Part shown: in pieces, positions 17,814-25,253 of the stretch
Layout: every line of letters begins with the position of its first letter
How positions within the stretch are numbered: the first letter of the stretch is position 1
Source of the DNA: Caldalkalibacillus thermarum
GTDB lineage: Bacteria > Bacillota > Bacilli > Caldalkalibacillales > Caldalkalibacillaceae
Assembly (NCBI RefSeq): GCF_014644735.1
Contig: NZ_BMKZ01000031.1
Span: 312 to 40,851, forward strand
Reading direction: 5' to 3'
DNA length: 40,540 bases
Notes under the pieces: model-generated
What the model was told of the DNA's origin: nothing
The model's database searches: none
What the model saw: only the letters and a program-made list of their open reading frames with translations
Made by a program: the position numbers and the translations under genes

Positions 17814-18530
17814 GTGACCACAGAATTGTACTTGGAAAACAGTTACCTGAAGACTTTTAGAGCGCAAGTATGCGAAATTAATGGAGAGGAAGTGGTGCTG
17901 GATCAAACTCTATTTTACCGTGGCGGGGGAGGGCAGGAACATGATACCGGCTTCCTGATCCAAAACGGGAAGGAGTTTGAAGTCTACGAAGTAAAAAAAC
18001 AGAACGGACTAATCGTCCATTATGTCAAACAGGCTGACCACTTGTCTAAGGGTGAAGTGGAGCTGGTGCTGGATTGGGAACGGCGCTATAACCTGATGCG
18101 CCACCATACCTTGATCCATGTTTTGGGGGCTGTGGTATACAACCGTTACGGTTCCTTGTGTACGGGCAATCAAATCTATGAAAACCGGGCCCGCATCGAT
18201 TTTAACAATCTGTCTGACTTGAGTGAGGAAGAAATCAAGGACATCGAGGAGGAAACCAACCGGCAGATCCAGGCCAATCATCCTGTCTCCTCCCGGGTGG
18301 TCAGCCGAAAGGAGGCCGAGCAGCTGACAGGCATTATTAAGACGATGGTCAATCTCTTACCTCCGGCTGTGAAGAACATTCGTCTGGTTAAAATCGGGGA
18401 GATTGATGAACAGGCGTGCGGGGAGACCCATGTCAAAGAGACGCAAGAAATTGGCACGCTCAAAATCACAAAAGTGAAAAGTAAAGGTAAAAATAACAAA
18501 CGTCTAGAAGTGCAGGCGATTGAAAGCTGA
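17814..18530 (+). CDS. alanyl-tRNA editing protein, AlaX type
   Basis: A free-standing homologue of the alanyl-tRNA synthetase editing domain that deacylates mischarged Ser- or Gly-tRNA(Ala). Residues show the N-terminal beta-barrel (LDQTLFYRGGGGQEHDTG), the Zn-binding RHHTLIHVLGA motif and the second Zn pair in CGETHV, followed by a basic KSKGKNNKR end. At 238 residues it is the longer AlaX class. The frame opens at ATG 17799, but GGAGGGG (17801-17807) lies after that ATG and 6 bases before GTG 17814, so GTG is the real start. The stop overlaps the ATG of the MFS transporter by one base (TGATG), so the two are translationally coupled. Confidence 0.92.
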   Translation: MTTELYLENSYLKTFRAQVCEINGEEVVLDQTLFYRGGGGQEHDTGFLIQNGKEFEVYEVKKQNGLIVHYVKQADHLSKGEVELVLDWERRYNLMRHHTLIHVLGAVVYNRYGSLCTGNQIYENRARIDFNNLSDLSEEEIKDIEEETNRQIQANHPVSSRVVSRKEAEQLTGIIKTMVNLLPPAVKNIRLVKIGEIDEQACGETHVKETQEIGTLKITKVKSKGKNNKRLEVQAIES

Positions 18531-19717
18531 TGGAACATCACATTCGTCCTAAACCAGGGGCTGCAGTACTCACAAGCGGACAATACTGGTTAATCACGAT
18601 TTTCTTGGGGTTGTGCGGTTTGATGGTGGTATCCAGCGTCTACACCATGATTCCCATTAACTTGCACTTGGTTCAAACCTTTGCTGTTCCTGAAAGCATG
18701 GCCGCCTTGACCAGCGGGGTTTTTGCGTGGTTTTACGGCTTGGGATTCCTGGTGTTTGGCCCTTTATCAGACCGGATCAGTCCCAAAAAAATTATAATTA
18801 CGGGACTGGCGGCTTTGGCTGTAGCTACGGTGCTTGTCTCCTGGGCACAATCTATCGAACAGCTGATTGTTTCTAGGGCGGTGCAAGGATTTATCGCCGC
18901 CAGTTTTGCCCCTGTGGCTCTCGCTTATATTTTTGAGGTGATGCTCGAACAGCGAAGGGCAACCAGCATTGCTTTTTTAAGTACCGGGTATATGCTGGCA
19001 GGTATTATTGGTCAATTGATCAGTTCCTTGGTCACACAAATCTGGGACTGGTCAGCCGTCTATGTGCTGTTTGCTGGTTTGTACGGATTTATTTTTCTTC
19101 TGGCCATCAAAATATTGCCGCTGACCCAAGTTCAACCTTCATCGGCTTCCATGGTTGATATTTGGAAAAATACTTTTTGCCTGTTCAAAGAGGGCATGTT
19201 GCTTCGCTGTTACTGGATCACGTTTACCCTGTTATTGTCATTTGTTGCTCTCTATGCAGCACTCAGCGGTTATTTAAGCAATACATATGGTCTCAGTACC
19301 GAACAGATTTTTTCCATCCGGGCGGCAGGAATTGTGGGGATGCTTGTTTCTCCTTTTGCTGGCAGACTGATTGGCCGTTTTGGATTAAAACGGGTTTTGC
19401 TGACGGGACTCATCCTGGCTACTGGCGGGTTATTTCTGGTGTGGGCCATGTCGACTGTTTTGTTCTTAACCATGGCCAGCATCATCTATGTGGCGGGTTT
19501 GTCCATCACATTTCCGGCTCTGATGAATACGGTTGGCCAGTTAGGCAGGAAAAAAAAGGGCGGCGCCATCACGTTGTATACCTTTGTTCTGTTCATGGGC
19601 GCCAGTGCCGGAGCTGTCATTGCTCCCTGGGCCAGCTTTAAGGTGATTACCTTGGTCCTTGCCATGCTCTTGGCCGCTTCAGTGGTTGTCTCCTTGGGTA
19701 TCCGTGTCGCTGGCTAG
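18530..19717 (+). CDS. MFS transporter coupled to alaX
   Basis: A twelve-helix major facilitator of 395 residues. Motif A appears in the loop after helix 2 (FGPLSDRISPKK) and weakly repeats in the second half (GRLIGRFGLKR). The general form, with the first helix followed by MIPINLHLVQTFAVPESMAAL, resembles YwfA/AraJ-type efflux or permease proteins. No family assignment beyond MFS is justified. The ATG overlaps the alaX stop and there is little independent ribosome binding site, so expression probably depends on alaX translation. A partner in serine, glycine, alanine or analogue export is a reasonable inference. Complete. Confidence 0.88.
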   Translation: MEHHIRPKPGAAVLTSGQYWLITIFLGLCGLMVVSSVYTMIPINLHLVQTFAVPESMAALTSGVFAWFYGLGFLVFGPLSDRISPKKIIITGLAALAVATVLVSWAQSIEQLIVSRAVQGFIAASFAPVALAYIFEVMLEQRRATSIAFLSTGYMLAGIIGQLISSLVTQIWDWSAVYVLFAGLYGFIFLLAIKILPLTQVQPSSASMVDIWKNTFCLFKEGMLLRCYWITFTLLLSFVALYAALSGYLSNTYGLSTEQIFSIRAAGIVGMLVSPFAGRLIGRFGLKRVLLTGLILATGGLFLVWAMSTVLFLTMASIIYVAGLSITFPALMNTVGQLGRKKKGGAITLYTFVLFMGASAGAVIAPWASFKVITLVLAMLLAASVVVSLGIRVAG

Positions 19718-20004
19718 AGGATGGAGAACTGAAAAGAGCATTAAGGCAATTGGCGGGGTGGCAATGGATAGGCTCCTTTAAACGATGCTTCACCTTCAAC
19801 CAGTCGTTTATTTGGATGACGGTGACTTCATTTAAGCCCAATACCTACTTGGTGTTGAAAAACGGGAGGAACCCCTAATGCTTCTCTTAGAGAAGGTCAG
19901 GGGTTATGTACGCCCAGCAGGGCTTGTCCAAAATATTGTACGTATCTTTACAAAAACAATATTAAAGATAGAAAAAAACGCTGTTTGAAAACGAAAGTTT
20001 AGAC
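19718..20004. other. long intergenic region with a repeated terminator hairpin
   Basis: Between the MFS gene and the promoter at 20005 I find no supportable gene. A minus-strand frame at 19647-19841 has no ribosome binding site and overlaps the MFS end. The main feature is the hairpin listed at 19870-19905. Sequence after 19910 is AT-rich and leads into the next promoter. Confidence 0.5.
19870..19905 (+). repeat. dispersed hairpin, copy 1 (probable terminator)
   Basis: AACCCCT-AATG-CTTCTC-TTA-GAGAAG-GTC-AGGGGTT folds into an almost perfect hairpin. Nearly the same element (ACCCCTGATGCTTC..GAGAAGGTCAGGGG) recurs at 28250-28282. The copies differ mainly in the apical loop. It ends the AlaX/MFS transcription unit, though no strong U-tract follows this copy. 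Confidence 0.65.
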
Positions 20005-20032
20005 TTGACCTTATGTTGGTATTGTATATAAT
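20005..20032 (+). promoter_or_regulatory. strong sigma-A promoter
   Basis: -35 TTGACC (20005-20010), 16-base spacer, -10 TATAAT (20027-20032). It drives the unknown gene at 20084. The transcript would start near 20040, leaving a leader of about 45 bases that includes a 9-codon ORF. Confidence 0.8.
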
Positions 20033-20054
20033 GCAATATCCAAAGAGGAGTATT

Positions 20055-20084
20055 ATGTTATCGCTTCCGAGGGGGACCTCTTGA
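20055..20084 (+). CDS. candidate 9-codon leader ORF
   Basis: ATG 20055 lies four bases after AAGAGGAG and encodes MLSLPRGTS before a TGA that overlaps the ATG of the next gene (TGATG). The downstream gene has its own GAGGGGG. A translational-coupling or leader-peptide role is possible. Chance is equally possible, because purine-rich sequence next to ATG is common here. Confidence 0.35.
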   Translation: MLSLPRGTS

Positions 20085-21442
20085 TGGAGTGCTATGTCAC
20101 TTCATGTTCGTTTACTGACCAACCCTTTCTGCTGGAACAAGACAAAGAGTTTGTTTTGAAGTTCAATCTAGATTATCCAGGGGAAGTGGTGCTCGATCTG
20201 GTTGCCAGTGTGCCTGAAGGGGATTGGGGAACGAAAGGCAAGGAATCAGCATTTGTGACGATATATCTCAATGAGGAATATAACCAGGACCTGATTCTTT
20301 TTTACGGAGCGGAGAATTTTTCCTATCAACGCTTACTTGGACGACTGGATGCCGGTCAACATGTGGTTAGACTCACGTTTCAAAAAGACAAGTCTTCCCC
20401 AAACATCAAATGTATTAGTATAAAAAAAGCCGAAATCAGGCAGGTAAGAGATACCGATCCGGAAATCATTTTTTACAAGTATGCCCCCATTATTTACGGG
20501 CGCAATCTAAGCGATGATTATGAAAGTGTTTATACGGATACTCCGCTTGCGCTTTATTACTATTGTGATCAACATGAAAACCTGTCAATGACGGTTGAAT
20601 ATCAGATTATATTTAGCCACGAGGACGAGGGTACTCCTGGCCCGGCGTTAATGTCGCGGTGGGGCAGAACAACGGATATAGAGTGGGTTTACCGTGTCAA
20701 ACTGGATAAATACGGAAAGCGGATACAAGGGTCAGAGAAAGTGGAGGAATTTCAGGGACCAGAACATATGACAACCAATTTTAAAGGCAAATATGCGCTT
20801 GGTGAACATCCTATTTTGCAAGCAGCTACCAAAAATGGAAATGTGTCAGATCATATTACCTCAAGTTACCGCTTCTTACTCAAACCAACCCTTTGTCATT
20901 CCAGGGATGTCAACCGTGAAGAGGTGATGAACCTTCATCCTTGGACCTATCGCGTCTCAGCCAAAGAAATCCAACGGCAACAGAATCTTGAATATCCCGT
21001 TAATCCCCAGACTCCCCATTTGGCTGATAAACGGTTTTATCTTTATATTCACTCAAGCAAACAATCGTTTAAAGGTGAGCATAGATATGGCTCGGCAGGG
21101 TTTAAAGTTAAGCTAAGAAATCATCATACCTGGTATTCGTCTACGCATGACAATCATTCATTTGCCTATGATGGGGCGGATGGTCCTTTCGCAACCACTG
21201 TCAAACTGCCAGAGGGAACTAAAATAGGGGATATTGAGGAAATTGTTGCTTATTATGTGGAATTTCAAAGTGCTCCAGCTGACTATTATATTCAAGTGAA
21301 CGGCATTAGGTCCGCCTTCTTGTTGAATGAAGAGTATTTACCCAAACGTCCTTTTATCATCAGCAAAAATGTTGCGATACTTTCTCCCCAGCAACGGGAA
21401 GTTTCCTTATGGAGGGCTGATGATCTGGAAAGTGGTACATGA
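20084..21442 (+). CDS. unrecognised 452-residue, beta-rich cytoplasmic protein
   Basis: Start ATG 20084 lies 8 bases after GAGGGGG. The frame also allows TTG 20081. There is no signal peptide and no membrane helix. The first 115 residues look like a beta-sandwich (DKEFVLKFNLDYPGEVVLDLV, then QRLLGRLDAGQHVVRLTFQ), such as an ancillary carbohydrate-binding-like domain. Then come YKYAPIIYGRN and a segment with SRWGRTTDIEWVYRVKL, which faintly recalls Vps62/DUF946-type proteins. The last third is Tyr/His-rich (HHTWYSSTHDNHSFAYDGADG). It is monocistronic behind a strong promoter with a hairpin after it. I do not know the family, and the Vps62 comparison is weak. Function unknown. Confidence 0.75.
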   Translation: MECYVTSCSFTDQPFLLEQDKEFVLKFNLDYPGEVVLDLVASVPEGDWGTKGKESAFVTIYLNEEYNQDLILFYGAENFSYQRLLGRLDAGQHVVRLTFQKDKSSPNIKCISIKKAEIRQVRDTDPEIIFYKYAPIIYGRNLSDDYESVYTDTPLALYYYCDQHENLSMTVEYQIIFSHEDEGTPGPALMSRWGRTTDIEWVYRVKLDKYGKRIQGSEKVEEFQGPEHMTTNFKGKYALGEHPILQAATKNGNVSDHITSSYRFLLKPTLCHSRDVNREEVMNLHPWTYRVSAKEIQRQQNLEYPVNPQTPHLADKRFYLYIHSSKQSFKGEHRYGSAGFKVKLRNHHTWYSSTHDNHSFAYDGADGPFATTVKLPEGTKIGDIEEIVAYYVEFQSAPADYYIQVNGIRSAFLLNEEYLPKRPFIISKNVAILSPQQREVSLWRADDLESGT

Positions 21443-21478
21443 ATGAGAAACATATTAGCGGGTTAGGAAGGGTATTAG

Positions 21479-21500
21479 GCCGGCTTATGTTGATGCCGGC
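21479..21500. terminator. short GC-rich hairpin after the unknown gene
   Basis: GCCGGC (21479-21484) pairs with GCCGGC (21495-21500) across a 10-base loop, 36 bases after the stop. A TTTTTT stretch follows 10 bases later, so it is an imperfect terminator. Confidence 0.45.
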
Positions 21501-21529
21501 TACAATTAACTTTTTTATAACTTATAGTA

Positions 21530-21558
21530 TTGAAAATATTTTGTCTATAACTTAGAAT
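21530..21558 (+). promoter_or_regulatory. sigma-A promoter of the iolD remnant
   Basis: -35 TTGAAA (21530-21535), 17-base spacer, -10 TAGAAT (21553-21558), 90 bases before the iolD ATG. The operator-like palindrome at 21580-21587 lies downstream of the predicted start. Confidence 0.65.
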
Positions 21559-21575
21559 AAGATTAAACCTTTTTA

Positions 21576-21592
21576 GGGAAAGCGCTTAACTA
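21576..21592 (+). promoter_or_regulatory. LacI-family operator
   Basis: AAGCGCTT (21580-21587) is the central palindrome seen in many LacI/GalR-family operators and resembles a cre core, but the flanks fit the CcpA consensus poorly (three mismatches). It lies around +15 of the promoter, a roadblock position. The LacI-type gene at 22827 is the natural candidate to bind it. Confidence 0.6.
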
Positions 21593-21647
21593 AAAAATGT
21601 GACACAAATAATGCAACAAATCTTTTCCTTGAAGGGGAGGAGAAATA

Positions 21648-22490
21648 ATGCAAACCATTCGCTTGACCATGGCACAAGCCTTGTTAAAGTTTCTGGATAA
21701 CCAATACGTTGAGCTTGACGGTAAAGAATATAAGTTTGTCAAAGGAGTCATGGGTATATTTGGTCACGGCAATGTGACGGGTCTGGGGGAAGCATTGGAA
21801 CACTATCGAGGGGAATTGACTTACATCCAGGGCAAAAATGAACAGGGCATGGTGCATGCGGCGACTGCTTTTGCCAAACAGAAGAACAGACTCCAAATCT
21901 TTGCCTGTACCTCCTCGATTGGTCCGGGAGCGATGAATATGGTCACGGGGGCAGCAACGGCAACGGTAAATCGTATCCCTGTCCTGCTCCTGCCGGGGGA
22001 TATTTTTGCCAACCGTCAACCAGATCCGGTGTTGCAGCAGATCGAAGACCCGACGGATTACACGGTTACAGCGAATGATGCGTTTAAACCGGTCAGTAAA
22101 TATTGGGACAGGATAACGCGGCCAGAACAATTAATGTCAGCAGCTTTAAACGCGATGAGGGTGCTGACTGATCCGGCGGAGACTGGGGCGGTCACACTGG
22201 CGTTGCCGCAAGATGTACAATGTGAGGCGTATGATTATCCTATAGAATTTTTTGATAAGCGGGTTCATCACATCGAGCGTAGACCCATAACAGCCGCAGC
22301 CTGCAACCGGGCGGTGGAAGTGATTAGACGCAAGAAAAAACCGGTTATTATAGCCGGCGGAGGTGTGCACTACTCCTTTGCAACTGAAACTTTGCAAACT
22401 TTTGCCGAGACCTTTAACATTCCGGTGATGGAAACGCAAGCGGGCAAAAGTGCGCTTCCTTGGGACCATCCTTTGAATATGGGCGGAGTG
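21648..22490 (+). pseudogene. iolD: iolD (trihydroxycyclohexanedione hydrolase), first 280 codons only
   Basis: IolD opens the ring of 3D-trihydroxycyclohexane-1,2-dione in myo-inositol catabolism, using thiamine diphosphate. ATG 21648 follows GGGGAGGAG. The sequence is typical of the family: [45 protein letters not shown] with the catalytic Glu, [13 protein letters not shown] and [16 protein letters not shown]. After about 280 residues of a normal 640, at NMGG, it fuses to mmsA/iolA sequence and stops. The central domain remainder and the whole cofactor-binding C-terminal domain (GDG motif) are missing. It is the promoter-proximal gene here, so the organism has lost this step unless a second copy exists. 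Confidence 0.92.
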
Positions 22491-22817
22491 AATTACCCCG
22501 TTTAACTTCCCGATGATGGTACCGTGCTGGATGTTTCCTTTAGCCATCGCCTGTGGCAATACGTTTGTGCTGAAGCCTTCAGAGCGCACGCCTTTATTGG
22601 AGAACCGTTTGGCAGAGCTTTTTTATCGGGCCCACCATATTTGACGGGGTCAAACCGGGCATGAAGATCTGGGAAGACGAAATCTTTGCCCCTGTTTTGT
22701 CCTATGTCCGGGTCAATACGCTGGAAGAAGCGATTGAAGTGGCCAATCAATCCCGCTTTGCTAACGGGGCGTGTCTGTTCACCCAAAACGGCCACTATGT
22801 CCGGCAGCGCTGGTAGT
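22490..22817 (+). pseudogene. mmsA: mmsA/iolA methylmalonate-semialdehyde dehydrogenase scraps
   Basis: Two pieces of the CoA-acylating aldehyde dehydrogenase of inositol and valine breakdown are joined out of frame. The first, [20 protein letters not shown] to LAELFYRA, is the cofactor-binding region. The second, [20 protein letters not shown] to [11 protein letters not shown], lies near the C-terminus in intact proteins. The segment between them, with the catalytic Cys, the N-terminal ~147 residues and the C-terminal ~80 are absent. At the inner junction (about 22638-22643) GGGCC serves the expected Arg-Ala codons on the left (CGG GCC) and the Gly-Pro codons on the right (GGG CCC), as in deletion at a short direct repeat. 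Confidence 0.9.
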
Positions 22818-22826
22818 TGATGAAAG

Positions 22827-23582
22827 ATGAAACCGACCATTTATGATGTGGCTAAAGAGGCTCAGGTCTCTATTGCGACTGTATCGAAGGTGATTAATGA
22901 TACGGGCCGCATTAGTGAAAAAACCAGGAAACGTGTTCTGGAAGCCATGGAAAAGTTGCGGTACCAGCCAAGTGTGGTCGCTTCTGCACTAACAGGAAAG
23001 CGTACCAATACCCTCGGCTTGCTCATTCCCGACCTGGCCAACCCGTTTTTTGCTGAAGTCGCCCGTCATGTGGAAGACCGGGGGCAAGAAAAAGGATTTA
23101 ATGTGATCATGTGCAGCACGGATTATAACCCGGCCAATATACGCTGGAGCAGTAAGGAACGCATCCGTGGCTACCGCGAAGCCTTGGAAGCGGCAGAAAT
23201 TGGTTTTGATGAAGATCTGGTCTTCATCAGTAACTCCACAATCGAAGCCGGGAAACGTGTGGCCGGAGAACTCCTTGATGCTGGTCCTCATCCTACAGCG
23301 ATATTTGCCCTGAACGATGTATTAGCCATTGGGACGATTAAAGCTGTCCGGGAAAGGGGATTAAAGATCCCTGAAGATATCGCAATCGTTGGCTTTGATG
23401 ACACCATTTTGGCGACCATTGTCGATCCTCCGCTGACCACTGTTGCCCAACCCATACGGGACATGGGGTATCAAGCCATGGATTTGCTGATTGAAAAGAT
23501 TGAAGGCCAAGAGAACACCACTAAACGAATCATTTTGTCGCCGCAGTTAATGATTCGTCAGACAACGTGTCCGTTAACCTAA
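22827..23582 (+). pseudogene. LacI/GalR-family regulator with in-frame loss in the effector domain
   Basis: The N-terminal helix-turn-helix and hinge are intact (TIYDVAKEAQVSIATVSKVI, ISEKTRKRVLEAMEKLRYQPSVVASALTGKR), followed by the start of the sugar-binding domain (LGLLIPDLANPFFAEVARHV). At about residue 103 the chain jumps from CSTDYNPAN to IRWSSKERIRGYREAL. Family members have roughly 80-85 more residues there, covering the core of the first subdomain. The rest (PTAIFALNDVLAIG, IAIVGFDDTILATIVDPPLTT) is normal. At 251 residues against ~335 it can perhaps bind DNA but probably not sense ligand. The ribosome binding site is poor, the upstream region being a deletion scar. It may have controlled the iol genes or the ABC importer. 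Confidence 0.88.
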
Positions 23583-23593
23583 TAAATTTTTAC

Positions 23594-23633
23594 TGGATCC
23601 CATCCTTTTTTTGCAGGATGGGATCTTTATCTT
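23594..23633 (+). terminator. intrinsic terminator after the LacI-family gene
   Basis: GGATCCCATCC pairs with GGATGGGATC across a T-rich loop (TTTTTTTGCA) and is followed by TTTATCTT, 13 bases after the stop. Confidence 0.8.
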
Positions 23634-23678
23634 GAAAAATATTTATAATATAATAAATATCGGGGGAAAAGCACCTAA

Positions 23679-23707
23679 TTTACAACCAAGTCAATTTGGG
23701 TTATAAT
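23679..23707 (+). promoter_or_regulatory. sigma-A promoter of the sugar ABC operon
   Basis: -35 TTTACA (23679-23684), 17-base spacer, -10 TATAAT (23702-23707), 53 bases before the binding-protein ATG. No clear LacI-type palindrome overlaps it, so local control by the truncated LacI protein is unproven. Confidence 0.65.
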
Positions 23708-23759
23708 AATATCTTGGGTCCGATCATAAAATCAAATATATAGTGGGGGTGGATCTTTG

Positions 23760-25166
23760 ATGGAGAAATTAAAACACTTGATGATCCTTGTTCTCTGTTT
23801 AGGATTCACTTTCACTGTATTGGCAGGCTGCTCAACAGATGAGGATGCAGCTGGCAATGAGTCAGCTGGACAGGAAAATGAAGCTGTTGAGGTCGTCACC
23901 ATCACTGCCCAGGCTCCAAGTCCTGAAACCACACGGGTGGATAATCTGGTCCGGGCAGCGGAGATGTTAAATGAAGAACTGGAAAAGGAAGGACAAAATA
24001 TCCGGGTAGAAGTGGAAACCCAAATGTTTGAAGGCAGCTGGGAGGATTACTACAGACAATTTATGTTGGCTTTCCAGTCTGGCAAGGAACCTGACATCTA
24101 TGTCGCAAGTCATCCCAATACAGGCTGGCTGGCAGACGGCGGCTACATTCAACCATTGGACGAGCTGAAAGAATCTGAGGCTTACGCTGACGTGTACCCT
24201 GTGCTATGGGATGCGGTCACCTATAAAGGACACGTTTGGGGAGCCATCCAAGATACTGAAGCCCGTCCAGTTTTTTATAACAAAAATATCTTGAGGGAAA
24301 TGGGCTGGAGTGAAGAAGAGATTGAGAGTTTGCCCGAAAAGGTCAAAAATGGTGAGTTTACCCTTGATGACCTGCTCCGGGTTGCTGAAGAAGCCGTTTC
24401 AAGCGGGGCTGCAAAGTATGGTATCTTGCACCGTCCTGTCAATGGTCCCGATTTTCAGGTCATGCTCTACAATTTTGGCGGACAATTGTATGATCCTGAA
24501 GAAAACAAGATCGTCTTTGATAAAGAAGCTGTCCTTAAGCAACTGAGCTTTTTCCATGAAATCGCCCAGAAAAATCTGATCCCCGAAGGATTGTTGTCAA
24601 TGGAATGGTCCAACATCCATTCCATGGTCGTTAATGGTGAGGTTCTCTTCTACTTTGGGGGTATTTGGAATATCTACAACTGGGGACAAGATGACTTCCA
24701 CAAAGAACTGGGTAAAGTTGATCCTGAATGGGTGATGGAAAACTTTGGCATGATGCTCTATCCCGCCGCTGAAGAAGGGGGACAACCCATTACCCTGTCT
24801 CATCCGTTTGCCTATTTTGTTTCCTCCAACGCCGAGCATAAAGACCTGATTGTCCGCCTGTTGGAGCATGTCATCCATCCAGACCTGCAAACCATTCATA
24901 ATGTAGAGACATATCACTTGCCGGTAACCGAAAGTGCGGCCGAGCATCCTGATTATAAAGCCAACATCACGCTGGGCGATATTGCCTATATGACGGAGTA
25001 TACCACCTTCTTGCCCAATCATGAGGGATATGAGCCTTACAGCAATGCCGTCTTTAAAGCCATAGAAGCTGTTCAGCTGGGCAGACAAACACCTGAAGAG
25101 GCTCTGGAAGCTTTAGAAGTCCAGTTAAAAAATGACTTGAGAGATCAACTGACCATTTTAGAGTAA
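23760..25166 (+). CDS. sugar-binding lipoprotein of ABC importer
   Basis: Intact family 1 solute-binding protein of 469 residues. A lipoprotein signal ends in lipobox LAGC (Cys about residue 23), and an acidic linker leads to the two-lobed domain (SGKEPDIYVASHPNTGWLADGG, KGHVWGAIQDTEARPVFYNKN). ATG 23760 follows GGGGGTGGA by 7 bases; a TTG three bases upstream is less likely. It captures a carbohydrate outside the membrane and delivers it to the permeases encoded downstream. The ligand cannot be read from sequence. Proximity to iolD remnants makes inositol conceivable, oligosaccharides equally so. Compare the broken binding protein at 2893-4012, which belongs to a different, decayed importer. 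Confidence 0.9.
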   Translation: MEKLKHLMILVLCLGFTFTVLAGCSTDEDAAGNESAGQENEAVEVVTITAQAPSPETTRVDNLVRAAEMLNEELEKEGQNIRVEVETQMFEGSWEDYYRQFMLAFQSGKEPDIYVASHPNTGWLADGGYIQPLDELKESEAYADVYPVLWDAVTYKGHVWGAIQDTEARPVFYNKNILREMGWSEEEIESLPEKVKNGEFTLDDLLRVAEEAVSSGAAKYGILHRPVNGPDFQVMLYNFGGQLYDPEENKIVFDKEAVLKQLSFFHEIAQKNLIPEGLLSMEWSNIHSMVVNGEVLFYFGGIWNIYNWGQDDFHKELGKVDPEWVMENFGMMLYPAAEEGGQPITLSHPFAYFVSSNAEHKDLIVRLLEHVIHPDLQTIHNVETYHLPVTESAAEHPDYKANITLGDIAYMTEYTTFLPNHEGYEPYSNAVFKAIEAVQLGRQTPEEALEALEVQLKNDLRDQLTILE

Positions 25167-25195
25167 ATCTTCCCTGTAGAGCTAAATGCAACCCA

Positions 25196-25222
25196 AGCCC
25201 CCTGACTCCTAAGCAGGGGGCT
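25196..25222 (+). terminator. intercistronic hairpin after the binding-protein gene
   Basis: AGCCCCCTG / CAGGGGGCT, a perfect 9-bp stem with a 9-base loop, 30 bases after the stop and 32 before the permease ATG. No U-tract follows, so it is better read as an mRNA-stabilising or attenuating hairpin that raises binding-protein output relative to the permeases. Confidence 0.65.
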
Positions 25223-25253
25223 GTCTAAACTGATTGGCAGAAGGAGGGGTGTT

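Noticed and set aside
19647-19841. Minus-strand ORF of 64 residues between the MFS gene and the unknown gene
   Set aside because: It overlaps the end of the MFS gene, has no ribosome binding site, and its second half has the composition of an antisense shadow.
21576-21592. Second cre box before iolD
   Set aside because: Only the AAGCGCTT core fits; the flanks miss three consensus positions, so a generic LacI-family operator is the safer call.
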